NCBI GenBank assembly: GCA_003164495.1
Contig: PLTN01000220.1
Span: 1 to 48,252, forward strand
Length of the DNA: 48,252 bases
Direction: 5' to 3'
Source of the DNA: Vulcanimicrobiota bacterium
GTDB taxonomy: Bacteria > Vulcanimicrobiota > Vulcanimicrobiia > Vulcanimicrobiales > Vulcanimicrobiaceae
In this document: piece after piece, positions 32,333 to 41,621 of the stretch
Layout of the letters: each line of letters opens with the position of its first letter
How positions within the stretch are numbered: position 1 is the stretch's first letter
Position numbers and translations under genes: made by a program
Notes under the pieces: generated by a model
What the model was told of the DNA's origin: nothing
The model's input: only the letters and a program-made list of their open reading frames with translations
Database searches by the model: none

Positions 32333-33256
32333 TTAGCGCGCGTACGATTCCGCGGCGATGCGGATGCCCTCGGCATACGGCGTTCCCGCGAAGCCGAACT
32401 CGGTGGCGAACTTCGTCGAATCGAAGACGTACGGTGCTGCGCTTTGATAGAGCATCTCGTACGACTCCCGCACGCGCGGATCGAACCACCCCGCCACACG
32501 GAGCAACGGCTTGCTGAGCACGCGGTATTTTGGCTTCACGCCGAACGCCGCAGCCGCCATTTCGATGAATTCTCGGCCTGTCGGTGGCTCGGCCGCCGTC
32601 GGCAAATGCCACACTTGGTTGAAGGCGGAATCCCGTTCCGCCAGCGTCGCCACGCCGCGTGCGGCATCGGGAATGAAGGTGAGCGAGTGTGGAACGTTGG
32701 CGTTCACAAGCCATGAGGCCGTGGCGCCCTTCGCGAAGTTCTCGAGAACGAGCACGTTCGGAACGCCGTTCTTCGTATTTGGTCCGTAGAAGTCGGCCGC
32801 GCGAGCGATCAGCGCCGACACATTCCCGGCTTTGACCTCATCCATCAGCGTCGTGGCGATCGCCGCACGCACGGCACCCTTCTTGCTACACGGCGCATCG
32901 GGCGTTAGCTCCGTCATCGGGCCCTGCACTTTGCCGTACATATAGACGTTATCGAAAAAGACGAGCTTTGCCGGGGCCCGTTTGCAGGCTTCGATCGCGT
33001 TCGCCATGATTCGCGGCCATAGCGCTTGCCACACGGCGAGTTCGTACGCCAGCCCAGCGAGGAGAAATACCACATCCGAGCCGTCTACGGCCTGCAGGGT
33101 CTGCTCGCGGTCGGCGAGGTCCGCCGCGCAGACCTCCGTCCCTTCCAGCAGCTTCGGTTTGCGACTTACCAATCGGACTCGCGCATTTTTCGCGACGAGG
33201 ATCTTGGCGAGTTCATTGCCGATGGGTCCACCGGCACCGAGAATCGTCGCGAGCAT
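32333..33256 (-). CDS. NAD(P)-binding epimerase/dehydratase (extended SDR, NmrA-like)
   Basis: Rossmann-fold protein of 307 residues. The dinucleotide motif is at the N-terminus (MLATILGAGGPIGNELAKIL, G-x-G-G-x-x-G). The YMYGK segment (FFDNVYMYGKVQGPMTELTP) holds the Y-x-x-x-K catalytic pair of extended SDRs. RAADFYGP resembles the R-x-x-x-x-Y-G-P block of UDP-sugar epimerases. Starts at ATG 33256 with AGGA shortly upstream. Together with the membrane-protein gene upstream it may form a two-gene unit. Substrate unknown. Confidence 0.8.
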   Translation of the reverse strand: MLATILGAGGPIGNELAKILVAKNARVRLVSRKPKLLEGTEVCAADLADREQTLQAVDGSDVVFLLAGLAYELAVWQALWPRIMANAIEACKRAPAKLVFFDNVYMYGKVQGPMTELTPDAPCSKKGAVRAAIATTLMDEVKAGNVSALIARAADFYGPNTKNGVPNVLVLENFAKGATASWLVNANVPHSLTFIPDAARGVATLAERDSAFNQVWHLPTAAEPPTGREFIEMAAAAFGVKPKYRVLSKPLLRVAGWFDPRVRESYEMLYQSAAPYVFDSTKFATEFGFAGTPYAEGIRIAAESYAR

Positions 33257-33278
33257 CGTATTGTCCTAACCTCGATCG

Positions 33279-33842
33279 CTATGCGGCGAACGGCATGCGA
33301 AAGAAAAACCCCAGTACGTATAAGACGATGAAAACGAGACCGACGACGGCAAAGCCCTTCTGGGCCTTTTCCGAACCGAAATAGATCGCAGCGGCTGATA
33401 GCACGAGGCCGAGTACTTTGACCATTGTATCAAGGTCCCGGTGAACGTGGCCTTCGACCAAGAACTGTTGCAGGGAGCCGAAAACCGGTACGGCTATCAA
33501 GAGAGCGAAGAACCAGACGCGGTTCTCGAAGTAGGCTTCGTGCATGTCGGCCGAGTCGGGAAGAATCAGGAACGCCATGAAGTACAGCGTGGCCGGGATC
33601 AGTAGGACGGATGAAAATCCTGCCAGCGTCCACTGCGTCTCCTTGCTTAATGAAAAATCGACCCACCAGACTTGAATGATGAGAACAAGTAAGAGAAAGC
33701 TCCAAACGAGCGTCGGCCAATAAAACTTGGTCGTCGCGCGACGCGAGATCGCGCGCGCGACACCGCTGAGCAGATGCGCGATCCCCAGTCCTAAAACGAT
33801 CGAAATCAGGACACTAAGATAGCTGAATATATTTGACCCCAT
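33279..33842 (-). CDS. Hypothetical multipass membrane protein (187 aa)
   Basis: Five to six hydrophobic helices are seen, beginning with IFSYLSVLISIVLGLGIAHL and ending with KGFAVVGLVFIVLYVLGFFF. The arrangement, with an early G-L-G-I-A-H-L-L motif and Y-W-P-T in the loop before helix 2, is found in many uncharacterised bacterial proteins of this size. No enzymatic motif. It is 22 bases upstream of the epimerase gene and downstream of the SBP gene on the same strand. Confidence 0.65.
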   Translation of the reverse strand: MGSNIFSYLSVLISIVLGLGIAHLLSGVARAISRRATTKFYWPTLVWSFLLLVLIIQVWWVDFSLSKETQWTLAGFSSVLLIPATLYFMAFLILPDSADMHEAYFENRVWFFALLIAVPVFGSLQQFLVEGHVHRDLDTMVKVLGLVLSAAAIYFGSEKAQKGFAVVGLVFIVLYVLGFFFRMPFAA

Positions 33843-33905
33843 ATGCCCCGATAGGACCAGCCACTTTGCGAGTCTTTGGGATTAAGACTTCGGCAATACG
33901 GTCGC

Positions 33906-34841
33906 TCACCGGATCAGTTCTTCGGCCGGAAACGTTTGGAATCCGTTGTACTTTGCGGAAACGTCGATCATCGGCTGCATCAACGCTGCCGTAAGCTCGC
34001 CGTAATGAGTGCGTGCCATGGTTGCGATGACCGCGGGGTCCAACTTTGTGTACTTTGCGAGAATCTCGCCGCTCTTCGTCGAGTTCTTGTTCGCCCAAGC
34101 CGCCGTCTCGTGCATAACGGCGGCGAACCGGTTCACGAGCTCAGGGTGATCCTTCGCCCATTGCGGCGTCGTTACCCAAGCGGCGATGAGGAAGTGTTTG
34201 GCGATCGCATCGAAATGATTCGCGAGAACGCGGCCGTTCTTCTCGGCGACACTGATAAACGGTTCGGTGACGGAAGCAGCGTCGACACGGCCTGCGTCAA
34301 GCGCAGCCGGCATCGCGGGAAACGGAATCTCCACGAACCTGATCGTCGATGAGTCGCCGCCGTGTTGATCAAGCCACGCCCGCGTAGCGGTTTCAGAGAG
34401 GGCATGGAGGGCGGATACAGCGATGATCTTGCCGTTGAGGTCCTTCGCTTGATGGACTAGCGAGTTCACCGGGACGACAATGGCCGCGGTGCGCGCCGTG
34501 ATGGCCGACAGATACTCTACCGCGGGCGCTATAGCAATGAGTGGAATGTTTTTCTGATGTATGGCTGCTAGTACGTCGACAGTACTCCACCCGATATCAA
34601 CCGCGTTTGACGCAACCGCCGCCGCAATCGCACTAACGGCCTGCAGCTGCTGGATATCGGCATCGAGGCCGGCTTTGGCGAAAAACCCCATGTCCTGCGC
34701 ATAGTAGGGTTCTGCCGCAGCCTCGATTGGAGCCACTGCGAGGCGAATAGTCGCGTTGGTCTGCGCCCGACCCGGTGAGGTGATCGCACAGAGTGCTGCA
34801 CCACCGAAGAGAAGCGCCGATGCGCGGGACCGAGTGATCAC
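33906..34841 (-). CDS. ABC-type substrate-binding protein, SsuA/NMT1-like
   Basis: Binding protein of 311 residues with a signal peptide (MITRSRASALLFGGAALCAI, cut near GRAQ). Mature landmarks are PYYAQDMGFFAKAGLDADIQ, the ligand loop VDIGWSTVDVLAAI, and KDLNGKIIAVSALHALSET. The Rieske oxygenase gene ends six bases upstream of its start on the same strand, so the order is Rieske then SBP, opposite to the module at 1-3 kb. The C-terminus (FQTFPAEELIR) closely resembles that of the SBPs at 974 and 43324 (F-P-A-[ES]-E-[LI]), pointing to a paralogous set. Confidence 0.87.
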   Translation of the reverse strand: MITRSRASALLFGGAALCAITSPGRAQTNATIRLAVAPIEAAAEPYYAQDMGFFAKAGLDADIQQLQAVSAIAAAVASNAVDIGWSTVDVLAAIHQKNIPLIAIAPAVEYLSAITARTAAIVVPVNSLVHQAKDLNGKIIAVSALHALSETATRAWLDQHGGDSSTIRFVEIPFPAMPAALDAGRVDAASVTEPFISVAEKNGRVLANHFDAIAKHFLIAAWVTTPQWAKDHPELVNRFAAVMHETAAWANKNSTKSGEILAKYTKLDPAVIATMARTHYGELTAALMQPMIDVSAKYNGFQTFPAEELIR

Positions 34842-34846
34842 GTCGG

Positions 34847-36085
34847 CTAGACGACAGATTCGTGCCGAGCCACGGTAGCGAACGGGACGTTCTTCGCCGA
34901 GACGGCGTTTTGGGGACGCTGCGAATGCGATGCGGGGTCGAGGCCCGGCGGCTGGGTACCGGCCCTCATTTCATGTACCAGCTTCAGAAAATAGCGCCGA
35001 AGCGCAATAATGTGCTGATCCGAGGAACACAAATGCTCTTGCGTTCGATCGTAGATCGTTCCCTGGCTTTCTTGGATCGCGGCATCCTGAAGCCCAAGGC
35101 CCTTGATACCGGTGAACGATTCACCGCTCTTCTGAAGCACTCGGTCGATGCCGTAGTCATTGGTCTTGTTGAACACGGCACGATCCGTACCGGGTACGAC
35201 TTCCGCGTGAATGCCGAACCAACGCTCAAGTTCCCCGATCTCGGCGGCATCAAGCGGCGCGTCCGTTCGATAATCGATGCTCCACAGCATGCAGTGCTCA
35301 TCGTCGATGGGCACCCAGACGTGTGCCGCATAGGCGCTGCCTTCCGTGTGCGGCAGCAGCTTATGAGACGGCATCAACAGTTGCGAACACATCCAGTACA
35401 CACGGTCATCCGAATGCGTCTGGGCCCGCCCGAACAGCAGTCCGTAATCCATCTCCACCGCCTCTTGGACGACCGGGCCGGCCGGTGCAAAATCCGGCGT
35501 TCCGGTCATCGTGGTCAGCGTGATCGCGCCGCGATGAAGCATTCCGATATGGATATAGTCCCATCCGCCCTCAAGTGCTTGGAACCAGTTCGTTTCTTGA
35601 ATTCGCTTGCTGATGAAACGATGGGACTCGGGAACGAGCGACCACTCGATCTGCGGAAGTGCGGGCTGCAGGTCCGACGGTCCCATGTAGGTCCAGATGA
35701 CGCCGCCTTGTTCGCGACACGGATACGATGTGAGTTTGATTTTGTTCTTGAAATTGGCGTTCAGTTCGCCGGGAGTTTCGACGCACTGCCCGGTGCCGTC
35801 AAATTTCCAACCATGGTACACGCACCGAATCCCCTGCTGCTCGTTCCGGCCGAAATAAAGCGAGGCGCGGCGGTGAGGGCAATGCTCTTGGAACAGGCTG
35901 ATCGAGCCGTCAGTCACTCGTATCGCGATTAAATGTTCACCGAGAATGGTCACGCGAACGGGCGTGCAGTCCGGCTCCGGAAGTTCCGAAGAACAAAGAA
36001 TCGGCATCCAATACCGTCGCAGCAACTCACCCATGGCAGTACCGGCTCCAGTCCGAGTCAGTAGCTCATTGTCACGGGCATTCAT
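34847..36085 (-). CDS. Rieske oxygenase, alpha subunit (phthalate 4,5-dioxygenase/LigXa-like)
   Basis: Oxygenase of 412 residues. ATG 36085 (MNARDNELLTRTGAGTAMGE) is chosen over 36130: GGGAGA lies 6 bases upstream, and NELL-x-R-x-G-x-G-T is the conserved opening in this group. Rieske ligands are C69, H71, C88 and H91 (CPHRR...CVYHGW). The iron site shows D176-x2-H179-x4-H184 (WDYIHIGMLH), a variant of the E-G-x-x-D-S-S-H-x-x-x-L-H form seen in the paralogue at 22688. The SBP gene follows five bases later; a LivJ-like SBP gene is divergent on the other side, 130 bases away. Substrate unknown. Confidence 0.9.
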   Translation of the reverse strand: MNARDNELLTRTGAGTAMGELLRRYWMPILCSSELPEPDCTPVRVTILGEHLIAIRVTDGSISLFQEHCPHRRASLYFGRNEQQGIRCVYHGWKFDGTGQCVETPGELNANFKNKIKLTSYPCREQGGVIWTYMGPSDLQPALPQIEWSLVPESHRFISKRIQETNWFQALEGGWDYIHIGMLHRGAITLTTMTGTPDFAPAGPVVQEAVEMDYGLLFGRAQTHSDDRVYWMCSQLLMPSHKLLPHTEGSAYAAHVWVPIDDEHCMLWSIDYRTDAPLDAAEIGELERWFGIHAEVVPGTDRAVFNKTNDYGIDRVLQKSGESFTGIKGLGLQDAAIQESQGTIYDRTQEHLCSSDQHIIALRRYFLKLVHEMRAGTQPPGLDPASHSQRPQNAVSAKNVPFATVARHESVV

Positions 36086-36215
36086 GATGATCTCCCGGTC
36101 AGGACGACACGAGGTGCAGGTTCTGGTCATTGCAAATGAAACGACGTGGGTCCTTTCCTGCTACAAAATTCGCAGACTGCTTACTGTCGGCTGCGACTGA
36201 TGAGGATATGTCGCC

Positions 36216-37406
36216 ATGAAATGCATCGCTGCTGCCGTTGTTAGCGCGCTCTTGATTCTGGCGAACTTTGCCGGAGCGCCGGGAGCCGAGACTCCATACG
36301 AAATCAATGCGATCTTACCGCTGTCCGGAGGCGGCGCGTTTCTTGGTAAGTCGGAACAGGAAGGCCTGGGGGCCCTGGAAGCCACGATCAATGCGACGGG
36401 CGGCATTCGCGGCCGAAATGTGAAGTTTGTTGTAAGCGACACACAAACGAGCGGTCAGGTCGGATTGCAACTCGTCAATGGGCTCATCGCAAAACACGTC
36501 GCGTTCTTTATCGATGGAGCACCGAGCACGGTTTGCAATTCTTCGATCCCACTCGTTGAAAAAGCGGGGCCGCTCGATTTTTGTTTGTCACCGCTTATCT
36601 ACCCGGCGCCGCGAAGCTATGTCTTCGCGTCGGGGGCGACGTCGAACGACCTCATCGCCGTCGCGATCCGATTCTACCGCTTACGGGGCTTCAAGCGAAT
36701 TGCAACCATTTCGACCACCGACACGAGCGGCCAGTCCAACGATCGCGCAGTCGCCCTGGCTATGGCCAGGCCGGAAAACCGGGACGTACGAATCGTTGCA
36801 TCGGAGCACTTTAATCCGACGGACATTTCCGTCACCGCGCAACTTACCCGGATGCTCGCCGCCCGGCCCGAGGCGCTCATCGTCTCGACGACGGGAGCGC
36901 CGCTCGGCACCGTTCTGCGCGGTCTTAAGGATAGCGGTGCCGATCTCCCGGTGATAACGGGCAACGGCAACATGACGTACACGCAGATGGAAGCCTACGC
37001 GAGCATCCTACCGCGCGATCTCTACTTCACGTCGCTGCGGGGTATTCTTCCCGCGGGCACGCTCAAGGGTCCGCTTCGCGACGCGCAGGCCGTCTATGTC
37101 AACGCGTTTCGGAAACAGCATATGCGGCCCGACATCGGGCAGAGCCTCATTTGGGATCCGGTGACTCTTATCGTTGAAGCGCTGCGTTCGATCGGGCCGG
37201 CGGCGACTGCCGAACAGCTTCATGCGTACGTCTTAAGCCAACATTCGTGGGTCGGGACCAACGGCGTCTACGATTTCGCCAGCGGTGATCAGCGCGGTCT
37301 TGGAGACGGAGCAATCGTTGTCGCGCGCTGGGATGCGGCAACGTCAACGTGGACTCAAGTGAGTGCACCAAAGGGCTTACCGAACACGCGCACCAACGCT
37401 AAGTAG
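36216..37406 (+). CDS. Branched-chain amino acid-type (LivJ-like) ABC substrate-binding protein
   Basis: Binding protein of 396 residues with a signal peptide (MKCIAAAVVSALLILANFAG, cut near PGAE). Peripla_BP_6 features are EINAILPLSGGGAFLGKSEQ, GGIRGRNVKFVVSDTQTSG and the hinge region ALIVSTTGAPLGTVLRGLKD. It is clearly a paralogue of the protein at 24002: both share L-S-P/T-L-I-x-P...Y-[VI]-F-[GA], and both end in an F-x-x-G-D-Q-x-G-L segment. GAGGA lies about 9 bases before ATG 36216. Its 3' end overlaps the convergent frameshifted Rieske gene by 8 bases. No permease or ATPase gene is nearby. Confidence 0.88.
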   Translation: MKCIAAAVVSALLILANFAGAPGAETPYEINAILPLSGGGAFLGKSEQEGLGALEATINATGGIRGRNVKFVVSDTQTSGQVGLQLVNGLIAKHVAFFIDGAPSTVCNSSIPLVEKAGPLDFCLSPLIYPAPRSYVFASGATSNDLIAVAIRFYRLRGFKRIATISTTDTSGQSNDRAVALAMARPENRDVRIVASEHFNPTDISVTAQLTRMLAARPEALIVSTTGAPLGTVLRGLKDSGADLPVITGNGNMTYTQMEAYASILPRDLYFTSLRGILPAGTLKGPLRDAQAVYVNAFRKQHMRPDIGQSLIWDPVTLIVEALRSIGPAATAEQLHAYVLSQHSWVGTNGVYDFASGDQRGLGDGAIVVARWDAATSTWTQVSAPKGLPNTRTNAK

Positions 37407-38441
37407 CTAGCGCCGGCATCGCGACGCCGGCTTCGGCGCGAATCTTGCGCGTTAGCAGACGGCGCGCTTCGAGGGCGGCCTTATCGTGCGAGAAGTAGGC
37501 TAAAGCCGAGCCGCGCGGATCGTCATCGATCATGCGTTGCTGACCTTCGACGATGTGGACATCTTCCGCAAACGCGACGCAGGTCATGTCGTAATAGGTC
37601 TTCGAGACGGCAGGGTCGTCGATTGCCCAGCATCGTACGGTCGACCAAAAATAATGCGTCGTGCGTTCGGTCTCCGGGGTGAGGAGGCTGTAGAGGATGT
37701 GCGTCGGGACGTCCAGGTTTTCGACCGTTCCGGGTTCCTTGCCGGCGAGGATCGCGACGGCAAGGATCGGTGGGTGATACTCGACGATTTGCCAGCGGTC
37801 GATTTTCCCGTTGATGCCGAGCGCTGCGCGAAAGATCGGCGATGGGTCGACGTTGCGCATCACCCGCTCGCCATGCACCACGTCACCATCAACTGTCACA
37901 TCAAGCGCGTTCTCATTGACGCCGGGGCCGGATAGCGTCGTCTTGTGCACGTAGAGCGTGTGCGTCAGGTCCATCAGGTTGTCGATCAGCAGTTGGTAGT
38001 TTCCTTTGACGTAGATATAGTCGCGCACGGCCGCCCACTCGGGCGAGTCGTTGCGGCTCAAGTCGGGAATCAGCGCCGGATCGGCGCGCTCCGGGTCGCC
38101 GGTCCAGGCAAAGACGAAGCCGTACGTTTCGACGGCCGGAAATGCGCGCGCGCGAAATGACGCGGGCGGAATCTCGCCTGACGAATGAGCGTGCACGTTC
38201 CGTCGCCGGCAAACTGATACCCATGGTAGCCGCACTCCACCGAGTCGCCCACGACCTGGCCGCCCGAGAGCATGGCTTTACGATGCGGGCAGCGGTCACT
38301 GAGCACGGCCACGCTGCCGTCGGAGCGGCGAAAGATAAGCATCGGTTCGTTGCAGATTCGCCGGCCGATCGGCTTCTCGTGAAGCTCGCCCGTGGTGGCG
38401 ACGGCGTACCAGGCGTTACGAAGAAACGGTGCTTCCGGCAT
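37399..38441 (-). pseudogene. VanA-type Rieske O-demethylase/oxygenase, split by a frameshift
   Basis: Two frames make one oxygenase. The N-terminal frame (38441 to about 38180) reads MPEAPFLRNAWYAVATTGEL and holds the Rieske ligands C51, H53, C70 and H73 (CPHRK...CGYHGY). The C-terminal frame (about 38185 to 37399) continues GEIPPASFRARAFPAVETYG and carries the iron site DLTHTLYVHK (D-x2-H-x4-H). A one-base loss near 38175-38184, in the CAGG stretch, would explain the break. Everything else is intact, so it is either a very recent mutation, a sequencing error, or a phase-variable gene. The family includes vanillate O-demethylase and relatives. It is the last gene of the nine-gene minus-strand operon, 25 bases after the phosphoesterase gene. 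Confidence 0.8.
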
Positions 38442-38466
38442 GCGGCTCCTCAGATCTGGCCCAAAA

Positions 38467-39891
38467 TCAGTGGGCCGGCTGGTTCAGGCAGCTCTCAAAG
38501 GATGCGGCATCGGGGTTGGCGTTGGAGCACCAGAACGTTAACCATGTCTGCGCGGTGATGGCCAAGAACCTCGAGCCTGAGACGTAATGATCGGCTTCGG
38601 TTTCGCGGATATGTTGCGTGTCGTCGTGGATGCTCTGTTGGAGTTTCGCCAAGGATGCGAGCGTATAGCCTTGCACGGCGTAGGCCGTATCGAAGGCGTA
38701 TTCGTGTGCGAAGGCGGGCGGGTTTGCGCTGCCGGCGATGGCGGCGGGAAGATCGAGGGCGTAGGCATCGTAGTCGGCGATAATTCCGGACGTCGCGTCG
38801 ACGTGCGCGACAAAGAACGACGGGTTGTTCGCATGCACCGGACTGATGGACGGCACGAGCAAGAGCGGGCTCTTATCGACGATCCGAAATCCGTCATTAT
38901 GCAGATGCGCGGCGATGATGAGACCGAGCGGCGTACCGTCGTGTGAACGAACGGCACGAAAACGGGCGAGTAGCTCGGGCAGATAGAATTGGACCGCAGC
39001 CTGTTTCCTGAACGAAGAATACGCATCGATCCCCGGCGGAATATGCTCGACGAGCCAGGTGCGTGCGCCGGTGGGCGACGCGGCGACCGCGCTTTCCAGC
39101 CACGCGATCGTAGCGCCGCGTGCGCTGTTGGTCGGGTCGCATGCGGTCGTGGCCGATGAGGACCACGGGTTGCTGTTTACCGAGATCGTGCGCGTGCCGT
39201 TGGGCAGCGTCGCGACATAGTCGCCGTCGGCGATGAACTCGCGCGCGAAATCCGGGGCGCGGCCGCCCCGGTCGACGAGCGGCTGCCACGCTTGCTCGAA
39301 ATGCGCGAGGAACGCGCTATGCGGAGCCGCCGCATAGTCACCACACGGTGAGTCGTTATTGCCGAGCGTGATCACGAACTGCGCCTGGGGAAACGCTGCG
39401 TTGAACTCTTGCGCGATATAGGCGATAGTTTTATCGACGAACGCACCAAACGCCGCATCGCCCTTGTCGCTAGCGGCGGCGTTCCACTGCTCGCGATACT
39501 TATGCGCGAGAAAGTCGCCTGAAATGAACACGACTTGCGGGTTAGCAACGGTGGCCTTCATCTGCGCGAGCGCCAGCTGAAATAACGCTGCGTTAGTATC
39601 GGAGAGATAGTTTGCATACGGCCGGCGATCGGCGGCGAAAATCTGATCCCACTGAACGATCGGTGCGGCGGCCAGCCGATCGGTGAGCTTCGGATCGTCC
39701 ATCGGATTGAGGTGGACGTCGCTGGTGAAGAGGTAGTCAGAGTGAGATTGGGCGCCGGCGGCGCCGGAACACAAGAGCGTCAGGCTGAGGGCGATGAACG
39801 ACAACCAGTAGCGCGTGAAGCTGGAGGCTAACCGCGTTCGCGTTGAACGAGCGGCACTGAAGCCGTGTCGCTTTTTCAGGGGACTCGCCAC
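38467..39891 (-). CDS. Acid sphingomyelinase-like metallophosphoesterase, exported
   Basis: Calcineurin-fold phosphoesterase of 474 residues. GTG 39891 overlaps the stop of the upstream gene by one base and gives a signal/anchor helix (SFTRYWLSFIALSLTLLCSG, cut near GAQ). Metal-binding motifs in order are FTSDVHLNP (D-x-H), VFISGDFLAHKY (G-D), TLGNND (G-N-[HN]-D), WLVEHIPPG and AAHLHNDGF (H-x-H). The HIPPG element and GNND form are typical of ASMase-like members. Four Cys near the C-terminus could form disulfides. The substrate may be a phosphodiester lipid or nucleotide. It sits between the Vgb-like and frameshifted Rieske genes in one operon. Confidence 0.8.
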   Translation of the reverse strand: MASPLKKRHGFSAARSTRTRLASSFTRYWLSFIALSLTLLCSGAAGAQSHSDYLFTSDVHLNPMDDPKLTDRLAAAPIVQWDQIFAADRRPYANYLSDTNAALFQLALAQMKATVANPQVVFISGDFLAHKYREQWNAAASDKGDAAFGAFVDKTIAYIAQEFNAAFPQAQFVITLGNNDSPCGDYAAAPHSAFLAHFEQAWQPLVDRGGRAPDFAREFIADGDYVATLPNGTRTISVNSNPWSSSATTACDPTNSARGATIAWLESAVAASPTGARTWLVEHIPPGIDAYSSFRKQAAVQFYLPELLARFRAVRSHDGTPLGLIIAAHLHNDGFRIVDKSPLLLVPSISPVHANNPSFFVAHVDATSGIIADYDAYALDLPAAIAGSANPPAFAHEYAFDTAYAVQGYTLASLAKLQQSIHDDTQHIRETEADHYVSGSRFLAITAQTWLTFWCSNANPDAASFESCLNQPAH

Positions 39892-41552
39892 TACGGCAGC
39901 GGTTCCAGTTTGATGATCGATGCGTCGTGGTTGTTGCCGGCCCAAAACGTAACCGTTGGGCCGGAGTTGTCGACGATCACGTTGCGGACGTTCGTGTCGC
40001 GCGGCAGCAGATAATCGATCTCGCTCCCGGTCTTGGGGTTGAGGCGCACGACGCGATCGGCAAACATCGAGCTGGTCCATAGCTCACCGTGTTTGTCGAG
40101 CGCGACATCGTACGGCTCAAACCACGGTACCTTCACCGGCCACTCATCGAAGCGATCGGTCTTGGTATCGAACTTGCCAACCTTGTTCGCGGCGTACTCG
40201 GCAAACCATATATTATCGTGGTCGTCCATCATCCCGCGGCGCGGGCGTGAGTACACAGTGGGCGTCTCGAAGTCACCGAGCGCCCCCGTCTTGGCATCGA
40301 TGCGCCCGATAGCGCCGCCGCCGAAGTCGAGCGTATAGAGGTTGTTGTTGGTATCGCTGAAGATGCTGTAATTGCCCATGGATGCGCCGTGGGCGTCCAT
40401 CAGCGGACCGAACTTCTCGAATTTTCCGGTTGCCGCATCCATGCGGTAGATCACCCGCAAGTCGACGTCGTTCATCCAGACCTTTCCGTCGACGTTCATG
40501 TGTACCGGCTCGACCATCGTCTCTTGCGTCGCGTCGCTGTTCCACTCGGGCGGGACCGGCCATTCCTTGACGGCGTGCGTCACCGGATCGAACCGCGCGA
40601 TGCCGCCCTGGTACATCATCGCTAACCAATACGCCCCGTCGGAACCCGCCTGGAAGCCGAGCTCGCCGGTCGGCGCGCGTCCTTTGAGCAGCGGGAGCGG
40701 AAACTCGCGCTCCTTGCCCGTGCTCGGATCGAGCTGGCCGACGAGCGATTCGCCGAAGTCGGAGAACCAGATCATGCCTTTCGCGTCACGGTAGACGTCG
40801 TGCGGTTCGATCGTCACGCGGGGCAGATCGTACTCCGTAATAATGACGTGCGTCGCGGCACCGGTCGGTCGCGGCAACGTCTTAAGCGGATAGCGCCAAC
40901 GCGACGTCGTGCTCAGGTTGACGCCTGCGAGGAACGTCGCCAGCGCATGCAACTCATCCGGGTTGATGTGCGGCGGACCGAGACGGTGCTGCGGATGCAG
41001 CGGCGTGCTCATGTTCGCGTAGGCAAACATCTGCGGCAGTTTGGCCAGTAACTGATCGGCTGTGTAATGCGACATCATCACACGCTGAAGCGTGTGGCAG
41101 CCCAGGCACTCGATCAAACCGTTCTTTTGCTTATCGGTGCCGGGCATGCTCATCAGCCACTCGGCGCTGTTCATCTGCTGGGCGACATCCGCGCCGGCTT
41201 GCAGCGTCAGGTCCGCGGTCGCGGTCTGCTGCGCGACGACCGTGGCCGTTACCGGCGCCGGCAGCTCGTAGCCGATCGCGCGAATCTTCAGCGCGTAGTC
41301 ACCCGGCTCCAATCGCGCTGCCGGAAAGCCATAGCGGCCTTGGGCGTCGGTCACGACCGTGACGGTAATGGTGGAGTCGGCGCGTTTCGCGCTAACCAGC
41401 ACACCCTCCATCGCGCCGTCGGTGGCTGAGGTGACTTTTCCGGTCAACGCGAGGGTGGCGACCGGCTGGGCGCGGAGCGCGTTGGTTGCGAGGCCGCCGA
41501 GCGCGAAGACAAGGCCGATCGTCAGAGCGATGAGAGCGCGTTTGATTCGCAT
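39891..41552 (-). CDS. Vgb-like beta-propeller protein with N-terminal carboxypeptidase-regulatory-like domain and c-type heme motif
   Basis: Predicted exported protein of 553 residues. ATG 41552 (MRIKRALIALTIGLVFALGG) has AAGGGG six bases upstream and starts a signal peptide. Residues about 32-118 form a carboxypeptidase-regulatory-like beta-sandwich (GKVTSATDGAMEGVLVSAKR, then GRYGFPAARLEPGDYALKIR). A single heme c motif C149-L-G-C152-H153 follows. From about 235 to the end there are virginiamycin B lyase/streptogramin-lyase-type propeller blades (IWFSDFGESLVGQLDPSTGK, IWFAEYAANKVGKFDTKTDR). The combination suggests a periplasmic electron-transfer or sensing role rather than antibiotic resistance. 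It is followed with a one-base overlap by the phosphoesterase gene. Confidence 0.8.
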   Translation of the reverse strand: MRIKRALIALTIGLVFALGGLATNALRAQPVATLALTGKVTSATDGAMEGVLVSAKRADSTITVTVVTDAQGRYGFPAARLEPGDYALKIRAIGYELPAPVTATVVAQQTATADLTLQAGADVAQQMNSAEWLMSMPGTDKQKNGLIECLGCHTLQRVMMSHYTADQLLAKLPQMFAYANMSTPLHPQHRLGPPHINPDELHALATFLAGVNLSTTSRWRYPLKTLPRPTGAATHVIITEYDLPRVTIEPHDVYRDAKGMIWFSDFGESLVGQLDPSTGKEREFPLPLLKGRAPTGELGFQAGSDGAYWLAMMYQGGIARFDPVTHAVKEWPVPPEWNSDATQETMVEPVHMNVDGKVWMNDVDLRVIYRMDAATGKFEKFGPLMDAHGASMGNYSIFSDTNNNLYTLDFGGGAIGRIDAKTGALGDFETPTVYSRPRRGMMDDHDNIWFAEYAANKVGKFDTKTDRFDEWPVKVPWFEPYDVALDKHGELWTSSMFADRVVRLNPKTGSEIDYLLPRDTNVRNVIVDNSGPTVTFWAGNNHDASIIKLEPLP

Positions 41553-41621
41553 GCTGTCCCCTTTTGAGGCGACCTTTTCCACCGCCGATAGCCGTCCTGC
41601 GGATATCAGCGCCACCACCCG

